Below, one piece after another: positions 21,068-33,040 of a stretch of DNA of 48,580 bases. Source of the DNA: Spongospora subterranea (Eukaryota; Endomyxa; Phytomyxea; Plasmodiophorida; Plasmodiophoridae); NCBI GenBank assembly GCA_900404475.1, contig OUQQ01000071.1, positions 1-48,580 on the forward strand, in the 5' to 3' direction. The notes below the pieces were generated by a model that saw only the letters and a program-made list of their open reading frames with translations, was not told where the DNA came from and made no database searches. Made by a program: the position numbers and the translations under genes. Numbering within the stretch: the stretch's first letter is position 1; each line of letters opens with the position of its first letter.

Positions 21068-24000
21068 ATGGACGATGTGCCGAGAGACAGCTCACTGTAC
21101 CAGTGGCTGGCCTCTTGTGGAGTATCGTTTCCTGGTGCGACTGCAACGGGGCATGACAAGTCCACTTGGGATCATGACCTCATATCAGGGACTGTGTTAC
21201 AAAAGATATTGGATATACCTCTGAATTTCGATCGTCATGATCAGAAGCGCGTCTGGGATGCAATCGTTGCTGAATTGCATCCATACGGGATCATCGTCGA
21301 CGACCAATGCAGGACAGACATAGCAAAATTCGATCAGCGCTCATTGCATATTGTTATGGATATCATCCAAGAGTTGCACATACGGTCGGGCAACCCGCCA
21401 TCATCATCCATGGTGGATGAGCTGAGAAACTTGTTGTATGCACCGCTATTTGAAAATCTTGTGATTGATCCGTCATTCGCTCATCGATTGATATTCGATA
21501 AGGAATATCAAGCGCAACTAAGTGAATACATACGCGATGATCGAGATGGGATACGGAAATGGTTGTTATACATCAACGATAATATTGACAGCATCACATC
21601 AAATTTGCTTTCACAGTCGGAAAGTTTTACCTACCTGCTTACTTTGATAACTGCTGGTTTACTGTCACCCAGCTACACCATATGCGACATATCAAGCAAT
21701 ATACTTTATCGAATGTCTTCCCATGTTTCGATACCATCTCCATCTGTGTATCACTCGCCAAGCATCAACGAGTGTCTCTATCATTGGCTCGTCGACGAGC
21801 AACCGACTTCACAAGCCTCCATAGTCTCCCCTCTTTCTGGTCTTGGAACTATAATTGTTTGCTGGAGATCTCATCCAAATTTGTCATATGCATTGATGCC
21901 TATCATCGATCTGGTTGCTTCGGATCAGCTCTATGCCGTAATTCGTCATCAACTCGCAAGGTATTGTTCAGAGGAGAATGAACGCCTTGGTATTTGGTTG
22001 GCATCATTTGTTTGGGAATTCGCACTGAGCTGTTTTCTAGGTTTCATCCACGAGTTCATTTTATTCCGGTCTTCTGTGGGGCCGATTTGTCACGGTCAGC
22101 TCACAGAATCTATCATTGAATATATTGTAAGAGATTGCATGAACATTATTGACCAATATCATCTATCTTTGCCTTCATCTGCCATCCCAGCTTTCCAACT
22201 GTTAACCCAAATTTTGTTAACGTATTATATCGAACTTGAACGTATCAACGAGATATATCCAAGTACAATCCTCGCTGTTCTACGTCAAGCTTGTAAAACA
22301 GGTCATGATATTAACGTGCAGGTTAGAATTCCTTGTACTATCTCTGACCAGATCATCCAACAAGTTTTGTTAGATTGCTTGCATCAGCTGCATTTTCGAC
22401 ATTTTGCAATCTGCCATCGACCAGGATTCAGGTGAGCTCTTTTGTTGGTTGAAGCAACTTTTTTGTAAATCGAGAACCTAGAATTCCAGGACCCGCTCAC
22501 TCTTCGACTCTTCAAGACTGCAATATTTATTCTCATGGATCGCTATGATAATGAGTTTGTTCGTCAGTTCATTATGTCCAATCTTACGATGGTAATTGAA
22601 ACCAACGCATCATGCCCGGTCGATGTATTACTGGATCCGTTGACAAAACAGGTTGGCAGATATCTTTTTTTAACTAAATAGCCGCTGAACTTCCAACTCT
22701 ATTCAGATTTCGCTTCACACGATTTCGAATACCGACATTGATCTGGTTATCCTCTGTAGTAAGCATGGCCAGCTTTCACTGCGATCAGCTTTGTTGCTCT
22801 TGCATTTGTTGTCCCGCACATGTCTCGACCTCAATGATGAAACAACTGCTAGACTATCCACAATACCTTTCTGCATTATCGTTTCGCGCTTTTCCACTGA
22901 CCGTAACGTTCTTACCTACATATACAAGTAAGCAATATGAACATGACGCGTATACATTCTTTGATCTAGTCTAGGTTTGTATCGATGGTTCTTCACAGGT
23001 TTCTACAACAGTCCACCGCTGAAACAACAGCGGAGAATCATGGCAGGTCTCAGCCCTGCGTGGTTTTTTTGGAAGTCATTGCTAAAATTCTTTATCTGCC
23101 ACATCGCCATATCCGGCGTACTATCCATCCTCTTATCATTAGCGCTATCCAACAATACACCTGCGATCATGGATTTGGTCATATTGGTTTGCAGGTTTGG
23201 GAAACATTGGTTAAGTGGGCGCATCTGATATTTTCTTTATAGTCGCTAGATGACTACATCGCTAACGATAGCGAATATGGATTAGATGATCTCGTAGATA
23301 TCGAATTATATTCGGATGCTGCAAGTAATGCGAGCAATCGTTCATCTAGAAGAACGTCATTGATCCATTTTGACAACCAGCAACTAACATCGCGTATTGA
23401 AAGTGATACTAGCTCTAAAACTGACGAATCAAACATAGCCTCCATTACAGAGGACGCATTTAAGCAACCTTCTGCAATCAAGAAATCGCACAGAACTTCT
23501 TTGAAGAAGCCCACCAGAGACACTAACAAGACACCAAGACCTTCAGTTAGAGCTGCAAGCAAAGAAAACAACTTAATAGAAGTCCCAAAGAACAGAGATG
23601 TCGCCCCGCCTACAGTCGTGGTATCTGAAAACGAATCAAAATCAAGTAATTCACTAATCTGATCTTGCAACTTGATGCATTGAAATGGATTATCAGGGTC
23701 ACTTCATAACGATTGTCACGGTGATGCGACTGCTGCTCTTCCTACAGTAACCGGCACAAAACGCGACCAACATCAGAATCTGACAAAGAAAAGCGAGTCG
23801 CAAATACCTAATCAGATGCTACAAAGATTAGGAAACAGAAACACGGAGAAAGTCAAAGAGAATCAACCATCTCAGACACCAATTTTCCTTCAAGTCCAAC
23901 CTTCAGACTCAGCGCAAAGTCGAGATGAGAACGCTGATGTTCTGAATTATTTCAATACTTACGATAAGGTCATTCGAACTCTATTTCAGCAATATAAAGG

Positions 24001-25557
24001 CATCCGCCCTAATACCATTCACTTTATAACCTTCGATAAGCAAGTACAAGCTGAGGCGTGCATGTCCATATCTGATTATATCAAAGTAAGTTTCATGTGT
24101 GCGCTTTCGACATATACGTTGGGCAAACTAACTGTTTGAAAAAGTTCTGGGAGGATGCATTTGTGTGCCCTGAACATGTGAATAAAACCATGGTGTCCTC
24201 TGCATTCCGACTGTCAACTTCAGGGTCCTTATCATCAGTGCTCGTCAATTACGATGAATTCAAAGAATCATTTCTGCGAATCGCCAAACAATTCGAATTG
24301 CGAACGGCTGGTGGAACTGGTTTGCTTTCAAAGGCCAAAGCCATGATGAGCCTGCTTCTATTACTGAAAAGCGGGTCACGGGAGGTTTCGCTGGTACTGA
24401 CAATGATTCGTTTTCTTATATTGAGTTGAGAGACTCTGCGTAGGATTTTCATGAGACGAAAAATGTGAAAACGAAATTTCAAAAGCCACAACCGCGTAAA
24501 CACCGGATTCAGAGAAAGGTCTGCCAGATTATATCGTCCGATATTGTCTAATAAGCATTTCTTGCAGAAGAAAAATGACAATCATGTTTCTGAAAGTGAT
24601 AGGGTTGCGATAGATGGAGTTATTCATACAATGATGGATTTGTTAGCACAATCAGGATGGCAAACCGTTGGCGAAAAAAACCTCAGGAATATGTTAGCGT
24701 CACCGATTCCGATTGTACCTGCAACGCATGCATCGCCGCATGCGAGTATGTTGGCATTGCAGTCACGTGCTCTTTCCCCAAAACTAAATACCGACGACGA
24801 GAAGGACAAGGAGAGAAAACGCCAGCAACGGCATAAGCAGTTGCAAGTTTACATATTCTGGCAGTAGTTCAAGGCAAACTATCTTACTCCTTGTGTGTTT
24901 GTAGAGCTAAGCACTTGGCAATGCAAAGGCAAGAGGCCGCTGCGAAAAATGCTGCCCTACGAAATGAGCAACAAATTCTTTCGCAGAAGCTTGCCGAAGA
25001 GAAAAAGCAGAAGAAACTAGAGGTCGAGCACGACAAACTTCTGATGCGGAAGAAGTTAGAACAATATCATAAGAAGAAAATGGTAAATCAAAAAGATCCA
25101 ACTGGCGGATTGGAAGTTCATAATGACAATTTAGGAGGAAGAATCCGAAAGAAAAGCGATAGAATCAATGAAAAAACAAATGGAAATTGAGGAAAGAAAA
25201 AAATGCATTGCTCTGTTCCAGAAGCAAAAGCGAGAGCGCGAAGAGTTAGAACGCGCAGCTCAAGCCGCTTTAGACCAGTTTGCACCCCAAAAGAGTGGTA
25301 ATGACGTAAAAGAACGGGGAAAGTCAAGGTACAAACACAGAGTCGAGAAACCCGCAAAGTCGGGGAAATTGGCGTTAAGCGATGATGGATCTGATATTTT
25401 GCCCGGTGCCACAGCGGTGAGTACCGGTTCATCTGAATCAAAAGAATCGCGCAGCAAAGACACGAACGCAAAACCTTCAGGAGAGGACTCGGTTAACGCC
25501 TTTCAAGATCTTGAGGCAGCATCCAAACCTGTAGATTTCGCCACAGATAAGCATTAG
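21068..25557 (+). CDS. 1296-residue helical/coiled-coil protein, 12 exons
   Basis: Eleven introns (22369-22424, 22432-22489, 22652-22706, 22928-22974, 23195-23242, 23646-23696, 24086-24144, 24385-24443, 24519-24567, 24840-24904, 25083-25134) join into one frame. Exon 2 is only 7 bases (22425-22431). Residues 1-105 (LYQWLASCGVSF, DLISGTVLQKIL) look like a calponin-homology-type fold. About 110-640 is alpha-helical, ARM/HEAT-like (DPLTLRLFKTAIFILMDRYD; VVFLEVIAKILYLP). About 655-850 is Ser/Lys-rich and probably disordered. YDKVIRTLFQQY near 857 and NYDEFKESFLRIAKQF near 940 form a paired helical module. About 1080-1200 is a charged coiled coil (KLAEEKKQKKLEVEHDKLLM; KREREELERAAQAALDQF). This layout resembles ciliary or centrosomal scaffolds, but I cannot name the family. 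The start at 21068 leaves a 151-base gap after VPS13. Confidence 0.8.
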
Positions 25558-26783
25558 GATCAGCCCTTCCATTTCACAGTCGGGTGTATTTAACAAAAAA
25601 TATGGATCAATATACGATTAACTTGTTTCAAATACCAGGGCATCATTCCGTTTGCATTCTGTCAATATCCACACTTGTTCCAGGTTAACGGTATCTTATA
25701 TCGAGTACACATGGCGCTCAAAATTACCGAACATTCTCCTTTATCTTCGACCGGCTGACGCTTGAACAAGTGGCCCAATCCCAATCCTTCCCCTATACGT
25801 TGTCTTTTTCACACATAACGAGATCACATCAACAGTCACGATTGGTCACCTGACCTGTCGCATTCGAGTCATCATTGGGCAAGTTTAAGGGCACAAATCA
25901 AGACATGTTTCCAAGAACAGAAAGCAAGTGATACAAGTTGTGTGGATACAACATTCATAGTCGTTGCGGCAACCGAGTTGAGTTGAAGTGAGCCCGATTT
26001 GGGATTGAAGATGGCAATGAACAATATGGGTGAGGCATCACAACAGGTGAAAACCCCTCCCTTCTGCGATACAGTTAAATCCACATAGCGGCGTAAACAA
26101 GGTTTATGTTTTCATTTCTTGTCTTGATATCTAATTTTTATCATTCAGTGCATAATCAATGTACACATTAGTATTTTTCTGTCAGAACTGTGGACGAACC
26201 ACATCAGAGAATAGTGAGACATCCTTCAAAGCCAGCACATTATTTGAAACATCAGCCATACAGATTTTACTGGCGTCTACCTGGCAATTGCTCTACCAGA
26301 TGATCACTACATTGGTGATTTGGCAACCATAAAAGTTGGTAGATGTTCTTCAGTTGCAAAATGGTTTTCATTTGTGTGCTGCTGTCCACCTGTCGCCATT
26401 TTCTGCTCTACAAGCTGGCTCGATTGACGAACATTGTTTTTATCAGTCTGATCACATGATTGGAGATTCTGAAAGAAAATGGGTTGACCCAGATACTATG
26501 CATGTTAAAATCATTCTCTAGCGGTGACAAAGCGTCTCGTATATCATTAATGTTGTTGGACATTTGATTCCTTAAAAATCATACACGAACCCGGAGCTCG
26601 CAGGATAAGAATCTGCAAAGTATCAATTCATACCAATGTTTTTATAAGGTAGTATGATATCACTGCAGAGTTGCGATGATGCCCATTCTGGATCTGCGTT
26701 GGAAACCGATTTCAGGACGAGGAGACCATAGTATTTGATTAAGTACCGTTACCTCTAGATTGATGGCACCTCGCGTGCCAGCA
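25558..26783. other. Intergenic gap between convergent genes
   Basis: About 1.2 kb between the 3' ends of the coiled-coil gene and the reductase. Only short unconvincing open frames are present on both strands. It should hold the two 3' ends and terminators; no other element is recognised. Confidence 0.5.
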
Positions 26784-28097
26784 TTATAGTTTGCTATTAG
26801 AAACCATTTTATCCTTTCTTGAGAGTTTGGCGATTTGGCGGCCAACAACACCTCCACCGAAAAACCATGAACCTGGACACAATGTTAGAGAGTTGAGGAG
26901 AATTGGGGCGAAGATCCGACCTCCGTCAACAGTGATAGTTGACCCAGTAACATATGATGATGCGTTAGAAACTGATGAATCTATATTACTTCAACGAAAT
27001 CAGAAAGTACGATAGCGATAATACCGAGGAAGACACAAGCGTCAGCAACTTCAACTGCATCACCGAAGCGGCGGAGGGCAATGTGCTCTAGCATATTATC
27101 GTGCTGTCCATCGCCATCATTTCCGACAAGCTTCTTGAAACCGGTCGTGCCCGAAATTGGCCCTCTAAACAAATGTGGACCTTCTCAGATTAGGAAATGA
27201 GCGACTAAGATGTATTTACGGGGCGACGTTATTAACTCGAACATTATACCTACAATGACGACACGACTAAGAAAGGGACAGTAATAATAAAGTCGGAGAA
27301 CTCAACTGCCCCCATTCATTGGCTAGATGCCGCGTCATTCCTGAACCGAATTATTAGCAGCAGCATTCTGAGTTAGGTGCGAAAGGTGTCACCTTCAATA
27401 GCTGCTTTAGCTGATCCAGCATGCACCTGTAGGAGTTCCCCGTTCCAGTGCAATGTGGCAGTAATATTGATGATGCTCCCTCCGTGTTTCTTGACCCCAA
27501 ATAAGATTAAAATTATCAATGTTACGAAATCCGGTTTACTTGCCTTCATTGATTGCTTAAAAACAGCTTGAGACATCAAAAACGTTCCGTTAGCGTCAAT
27601 ATCCATGACCGTTTTGAAAGCATTCACGCTCAAACTCTCTGCAGACGCCAAGAAGTTGCCAGCGGCAGCTGAACCGATGGCATTATTGAATACAGAATCT
27701 GTTTGTAATGGGTTCGCTACAATTGATTAGAATATCGATTTTGCCCCATTTCTTGATGGTTTCGGAGACCGCATCGTTGATAGATTCTGGTAATCGAACA
27801 TCCAATTTCATGGCAATAACGGATCCATTGGTCGCATCTTCCAGCTGCTTTTTGGCTAACTGAATCGACCGAAACAGAGTATCAAGGCTGTAATCGCTGA
27901 AGGGTGCACCCCCAGGTTGAACTCACCTGGACCACTTCTATTCTCCTTGAACCTATGGCGACCTTGGCCCCGTGCTGGAGAAGGGCCTCAGATATCTTAA
28001 ACCCGATCCCGCTCCCTCCCCCCGTCACAAATGCGACCCGGCCGGCCAAAATATTCTCTCGAAACACCGATCGCGATCGCTCGCCATTCGACACCAT
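26784..28097 (-). CDS. Peroxisomal 2,4-dienoyl-CoA reductase
   Basis: A short-chain dehydrogenase that reduces 2,4-dienoyl-CoA with NADPH, letting peroxisomal beta-oxidation use unsaturated fatty acids (DECR2/SPS19 family). Seven introns (27860-27926, 27669-27720, 27490-27543, 27341-27392, 27250-27306, 27165-27219, 26981-27024) leave 310 residues; yeast Sps19 is about 290. Motifs in order: [20 protein letters not shown] (cofactor-binding TGxxxGIG), [91 protein letters not shown] and [12 protein letters not shown]. The product ends SNSKL, a classical peroxisomal targeting signal. This family uses an active-site Asp/Lys arrangement rather than the usual YxxxK, consistent with HAGSAKAA. The intron at 27490-27543 is GC-AG. 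A 62-bp tandem array lies about 200 bases upstream. Confidence 0.95.
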
Positions 28098-28297
28098 CGC
28101 GTGTTAAAGGTTTACCGAATGAGGGAGATACTGAACTTCCTCAGGTGTAAAGTCAGTCAGAGCGCGGCCACACACACAGCCGTCCAACCACTCGTTCGTT
28201 ACGAGATATCTCAACAAAAAATACACAGCAGCGGTTCAGCACGATATGGCCCATGTTACATTCGGAGTAGAGCAGATCAGCAGATTGAGATATCAAA

Positions 28298-28545
28298 CTG
28301 TAAAACTATGGGACATTCTAAATTGGACGGCATTATAGCGGGGTTACATAATAACTGTACTGTAAAACCGTGGGACCTCCTAAATTGGACGGCATTATAA
28401 CGGGGTTACATAGTAACTGTACTGTAAAACCGTGGGACCTCCTAAATTCGACGGCATTATAGCGGGGTTACATAATAACTGTACTGTAAAACCGTGGGAC
28501 CTCCTAAATTCGACGGCATTATAGCGGGGTTACATAATAACTGTA
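28298..28545. repeat. 62-bp tandem repeat, four units plus decayed edge
   Basis: Units start at 28298, 28360, 28422 and 28484, exactly 62 bases apart, each beginning CTGTAAAAC and ending with ACATA(A/G)TAACTGTA. A diverged partial copy (GTAAAACTGTGGGACATTCT) follows near 28560. Units differ at a few positions, and the outer copies share ATTCT where the inner ones have CTCCT. Each unit contains GTTACATA(A/G)TAAC, a near-palindrome. The array lies between the translocator stop and the reductase start, in the reductase upstream region. No protein is encoded. Confidence 0.95.
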
Positions 28546-28635
28546 AGAGATTTCAAGCCGTAAAACTGTGGGACATTCTAACTGGGAGTATATTGGTAAA
28601 TTCTGAATTTAGAGTACTCTAGTCCTTCGATAAAT

Positions 28636-29977
28636 CTAATGGCCTGACTTGGACGATGCAGCGCTGTATCTGTTCTTGGCCATGGAAAATGCGAAAACAC
28701 CAAGAACGGCGGTCGTGCCCCCGATCCAGCCCGGTACGGACATTGGTTCGCCGAGGAAAATCACGCTAGATCCAATGATAAATATACGTTTGAATGTACT
28801 TCCAACAGCTGTAAAACAAACAACATTATTAGACATCTTCAACAGATCAATTCAGGTTGCGAGATTTGTTTACCATGCGTTACTGGGGAGACTGCTTCAA
28901 GGGCAAGAAAGGCGACTTCGTTATACAGGAAATACGCAAAACCGCTGGCAACTAAATGAACGAGTGTGGTCATGTACTCTGGCTTATCCATTGCAGCACC
29001 CCACTTTTCAGCAAACATAGGCCCATCGATTATCGAACAGGGAATGAGCAATCCAAAGAATGAGATAACGGTTAATACAGCATCTGCAATCCAAGTTAAT
29101 TCAATGAGGTATTGAACCCATGCATAACTTACAAAGGTTTTGCGCTTGAAGGTGTCTTCCTGCAAAAGTTTTCAGTGATTCTTTGGATAATATGCCACGT
29201 AATGAAGCGAAAACAGCAGATGCGACAGCACATAGGAACGACAGCCAGGAGAAGTTCAACTACAGCCGGATTCGGTATTAGCTGTAGAAAATGAATACGG
29301 AATTTAAGTACCTCAGATGCTGACGCAACAGCGACACCAACACAAACGGGAATCAGCGTCAGATACACTTGCCAGGAATAGAATGTCTTGACGATGATTA
29401 TCGAGAATATCGCAGTGCAGAAGGGTTCTCCAGCCCTAAATAGCAAATGTCAAAGAACCTGTTGAATGTATGCAGAGTTATATATGAGAACTTGACGATA
29501 TGGGCAAACGAGACAGCACCTGCGCCCATGCTAAGAACTCCAGCTAGATGGCAGCCAGAATGCAAAGCAGAAATGACGCATAGACGGAGAAATATCGGCC
29601 CATCGAAAATCGAAGGAACTTTGCGAAGCCCTGATAACCAGGAGACCGCGATGATGGGGATCCCGCAAAAAATTTGGAAATTGGCAATCAGATACGGCAT
29701 CTTGAGAGCGTTGGTGGCCTTTTTGTTGCAATTATTATATATAATCTATAACACGAGCGTTAATATTTCATTGAAAGAGGCAAGAAAATCCGGCCATTAT
29801 TACGCTGAGAATAAACCAAAGTAGGAAGTAAAAAAGAATCTTGGCATTGTTCACATTCAGATGATCTTTCCATGATTGGGAACTTTGCGCGCGTCTTTTC
29901 TCCGTCCCCATGGCGGATATGAGCACATGATGCGTGCCCCCATACGAGCTACCGATTGTCTCGACAGATTTAGTCAT
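28636..29977 (-). CDS. Triose-phosphate/PEP translocator family protein (SLY41-like)
   Basis: A drug/metabolite-superfamily antiporter of the TPT family, which exchanges inorganic phosphate for triose phosphate, phosphoenolpyruvate or similar compounds. Five introns (29746-29803, 29436-29491, 29260-29311, 29084-29132, 28809-28873) give 353 residues, and coding length divides by three. Features in order: first membrane segment ILFYFLLWFILSIIYNNCNK, FQIFCGIPIIAVSWLSGLRK, the signature LSMGAGAVSFAHIVKAGEPF, FSIIIVKTFYSWQVYLTLIP, LTVISFFGLLIP, NEVAFLALEAVSPVTHAVGS and FKRIFIIGSSVIFLGEP. The KR pair in the last block matches the substrate phosphate-binding Lys-Arg of plastid TPTs. No plastid transit peptide is evident; the N-terminus is short and basic. 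With no other sign of a plastid, an ER/Golgi role like yeast Sly41 is more likely. Start chosen at the first ATG before the first membrane helix. Confidence 0.9.
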
Positions 29978-31120
29978 ATTAGCGGTATTGGACAAGCACG
30001 GCAATATTTAATGAGGTGTAGTGTAGTCGTCACCGCCAATGAGGTTCAAGTCACCAGTCTGGTGATGAGGTTCCGGAACGGGATCGGTCATGATACATTA
30101 GTCCGAGTTGCAATCAGGTACATGATACACTCCGGAGTCGCAGAGTGGTCGTGGGTGGCCAACACTGTCACGGACTGCGGCATACCAGCCCCCTCGACTG
30201 TGGGCAGTGGGCGAATCCGCATGATCGTCGCATGGATTTACGCCCTCAAACAAACAATAAATAATCCTGTTTTTTTATTTGAAACCGAGCGATTAATATT
30301 ATATTTGAAAATGGTTCGGCGATTTGTAATAACGAGGATTACATTGATCGACGACAAAAAGCTTGTCTGAACTATGAGTGCATGAAGGATTCGATAAAAA
30401 TAACTCATTCACCGATGAGATTTCCATTGTCCTTGTCGAATTGCTTTTGAACGTGAAACAAAGCAATCTCTACTGAGGCCATATCCATAGCCAATTTTAC
30501 TGCTGTGCAGATTATTAGCGATGACTAACAACAACGATGTGAAGGAACAGGAGAACCTTGACTAAAACAGGAAACCATTGTTTGCCAATTATTTCCTTGC
30601 GCTACTTGAGTATGATTTTTCGATATGATTGCGTTATTTTTCCGTTGTCGTAGCTCACTAGAGTGGGAACCTTTCGTATTCGTATCCGAGTGACCGGGAT
30701 AAGTTCTGGTGGCGTTCAGCACGTTAAATTATTGTGCAATTATTTCACATGACGTACATTGACGGAGAATCACTAGCATTCAAGTCAGGAAGAACCATTC
30801 TGCCTTTATATCGTTCCTTGGCCATACACAAAAATCCCTGATTTGAGCGAGAACGTTCACAAAAGCGACTGTACAATGGGCAAAACTGTTTTTACCCTAG
30901 CAATCAGGCCATGAAATTGCTGTCGCAGCAGTCGAAGTTGATCAAAAAGGTCAAAAAACTGCAAAAACAGTTTCTCCCTGCTCCTAATGTGCTCGACATC
31001 GTGATTATCAGCCATGGCGTGTTATCCGTCTCACTCGACCGGTCGCTGCAGCCATAATCGTGACTGGAAAGTGTACTGGGGCGCAGCCACCGACGACATG
31101 GCTGAATGGCGCAACGCATC
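29978..31120. other. Divergent intergenic region
   Basis: About 1.1 kb between the starts of the translocator (reverse) and PPR (forward) genes, so it should hold both promoters. A short palindrome TCACCAGTCTGGTGA lies near 30053-30067. Open frames here do not resemble proteins; the longest forward one overlaps the translocator N-terminus in antisense. Confidence 0.5.
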
Positions 31121-32915
31121 ATGATCGATTGCACCTGGTCTGTCTGCCTGATCTACCATTTAGGATGCCCAGGTTGGTTTTTCCGATAATCGGGAGAAGA
31201 TGCAAAACTGCTGGTCTAGAAACATGGCCTAGACCGTCATCAAACTTGTTGGAACATGTAAAAAATGTATCGCGATTAATGGATATTCTGCAATCGCGTG
31301 GGTATAAACACCATTTGCTATGTGAGCAATTATTTGCTGAGGTTCAAATCTGTCCAATGGAATGGTTGATGCACTTCTAACGTACATGCTCAGATAAATT
31401 CTCATCCCCGTCGGGAATTGGTTCCAACAAGGCTGCTCTCTGCTATGATTCATCTTCGCCTACAGCTTCGTCAAGATGTGCGATCGTGCAATTTCTTGTT
31501 TCTTCGAATGACACCGATATGGCATAGGATGATGCTTTAGAAATTGCAAGAAACGGTCCTTCAGTGCTGCTTCTCCCCATTGCCAAATTCAAACTGAAAC
31601 GCGGAATGGTGGACAACGCCATTGACCTTCTTCGTCATGTCCCTCCAGCTCTAGTTGATCAACAAACGGTTCATAGTGCAATGCGGGCCTTAGCCAGGCA
31701 GGTTGGTTTCGTCCCACGATCTCCGACGTTTGTTTTTGATGACGGTTCGGGGTCAGGGCAGATTATCCGACATTTTGAAATGGTACAAGTGGTATAAATT
31801 CGGTCACGATTCCTACATGCTCGATATCGTTGTACGAGCGTCGCTACAATGTAGTCGTCATAGATTTGCATGGGTGTGGTTCATTCAGCAATGGGCCGCA
31901 CTACCAATTAATCTGTTGCTTATCAGGCATGGGTTTCATATGCGTTGCGTCGATCCATCGTCCCGCATTCATCGACCTTATTGACGCTGTATCGTTGCAG
32001 TGTAGTTCCAGTCGGACTTCGTCCACCATCGACGCTGTCAACGTTGCCTGCCGCCCCGGCGGTTACTCTTCAGTTGATATCCGCTTTCATTGTTGCTTGC
32101 GGGATAAATAACGGGGGAGCGGATGACGCCCACACATTATCGATTGCAGAAGACGTTTGGTTATTGGCATTGATTACCACAAGGCAACCTCCGTCCACAA
32201 TCTTAGAGTGCCTGCCTCGGCGATTCTCTCCGGGATTCCCTGAAATCGTTCTACAGTTATTGATTCTTCATTATCCAGAGTGTCAGGACCTAATTTCGCG
32301 CGTCCTTCGTGAATCGCCATGTTCAACGAGAACCCTTAACATACTGCTTCATTCATTCCGTCTCAAAAATGACCTTACTGCTGCTCTTTCACTTCTCGAT
32401 AATTCTAGGGTTCCCATAGATTTATGCACCATCAACACGCTCATGACACCAAGTGCAACGCTAGGCAATTCACTGTAATTTTCATTTCCCCGTTAATGTT
32501 TGAAATTCGACCAATTTTTTTGGTTTAGCCGAACATTCCGTTTATGGAAAGGGTCGACAGATATCTGTGATCATTACACAATCTCCATTTTAGCACTTGC
32601 ATGTGGGAGAGATGCCAACAGGTTAAGTGGTCACTAGACACGACAATGTTTGCCATTCTGACATTTGCCGAAAGGGGGCGCGGTGCTCGCCTGGCATTAA
32701 TGGCATATGCACTATCGTATCGACTGCCATCCCATTTGCCCCCCATGTTTGCGATCCCATCGATATTGATTGCGTTGGAGCTGGCAAACATGTCGGATAT
32801 CGCGCGGATGTTCTTTGATGAACTAACTACGAAGCGTGGCGTCGTTCCAGATATGGCACTCTTCAACACTGTTAATAATATTCGTTTTTACAGAAGTCGT
32901 TTGATAAATATTTGA
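31121..32915 (+). CDS. Pentatricopeptide repeat (PPR) protein, multi-exon
   Basis: PPR proteins bind organelle RNA and act in mitochondrial processing, stability or translation. Introns 31173-31219, 31342-31393, 31478-31527, 31702-31756, 31874-31926, 32475-32528 and 32622-32674 join exons into one 476-codon frame. Helical PPR-like units include DDALEIARNGPSVLLLPIAK, VDQQTVHSAMRALARQGRLS, RTLNILLHSFRLKNDLTAAL, CDHYTISILALACGRDANRG and GVVPDMALFNTV. The N-terminus from ATG 31121 (MIDCTWSVCLIYHLG) is not a typical presequence, so an upstream exon may be missing. The 3' end is uncertain. Reading through stops at 32915, whereas splicing to the AG at 32894 would continue with KSFDKYLTYRYYSRMANEIF to a stop at 33040. 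Splice donors for that are odd (a 23- or 50-nt intron). Confidence 0.75.
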
Positions 32916-33040
32916 CTTATCGATATTATAGCCGCATGGCGAATGAAATATTCTGTAATCTCTATCAGGATTGGCAATTCTCAAAGAACCAGACCTGCTT
33001 AAGAGTTTTCAAAGACGTCCTGTCGTTTTCGTATCGATGA

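Noticed and set aside
24300..24325. 23-nt intron in the scaffold gene
   Set aside because: GTGGAACTGG...TCAAAG could be excised, but the frame is open without it and the next 59-nt intron joins only if it is retained.
29876..30370. Forward open frame of 164 codons
   Set aside because: It overlaps the translocator N-terminus in antisense, has no domain and an odd composition. Treated as chance.
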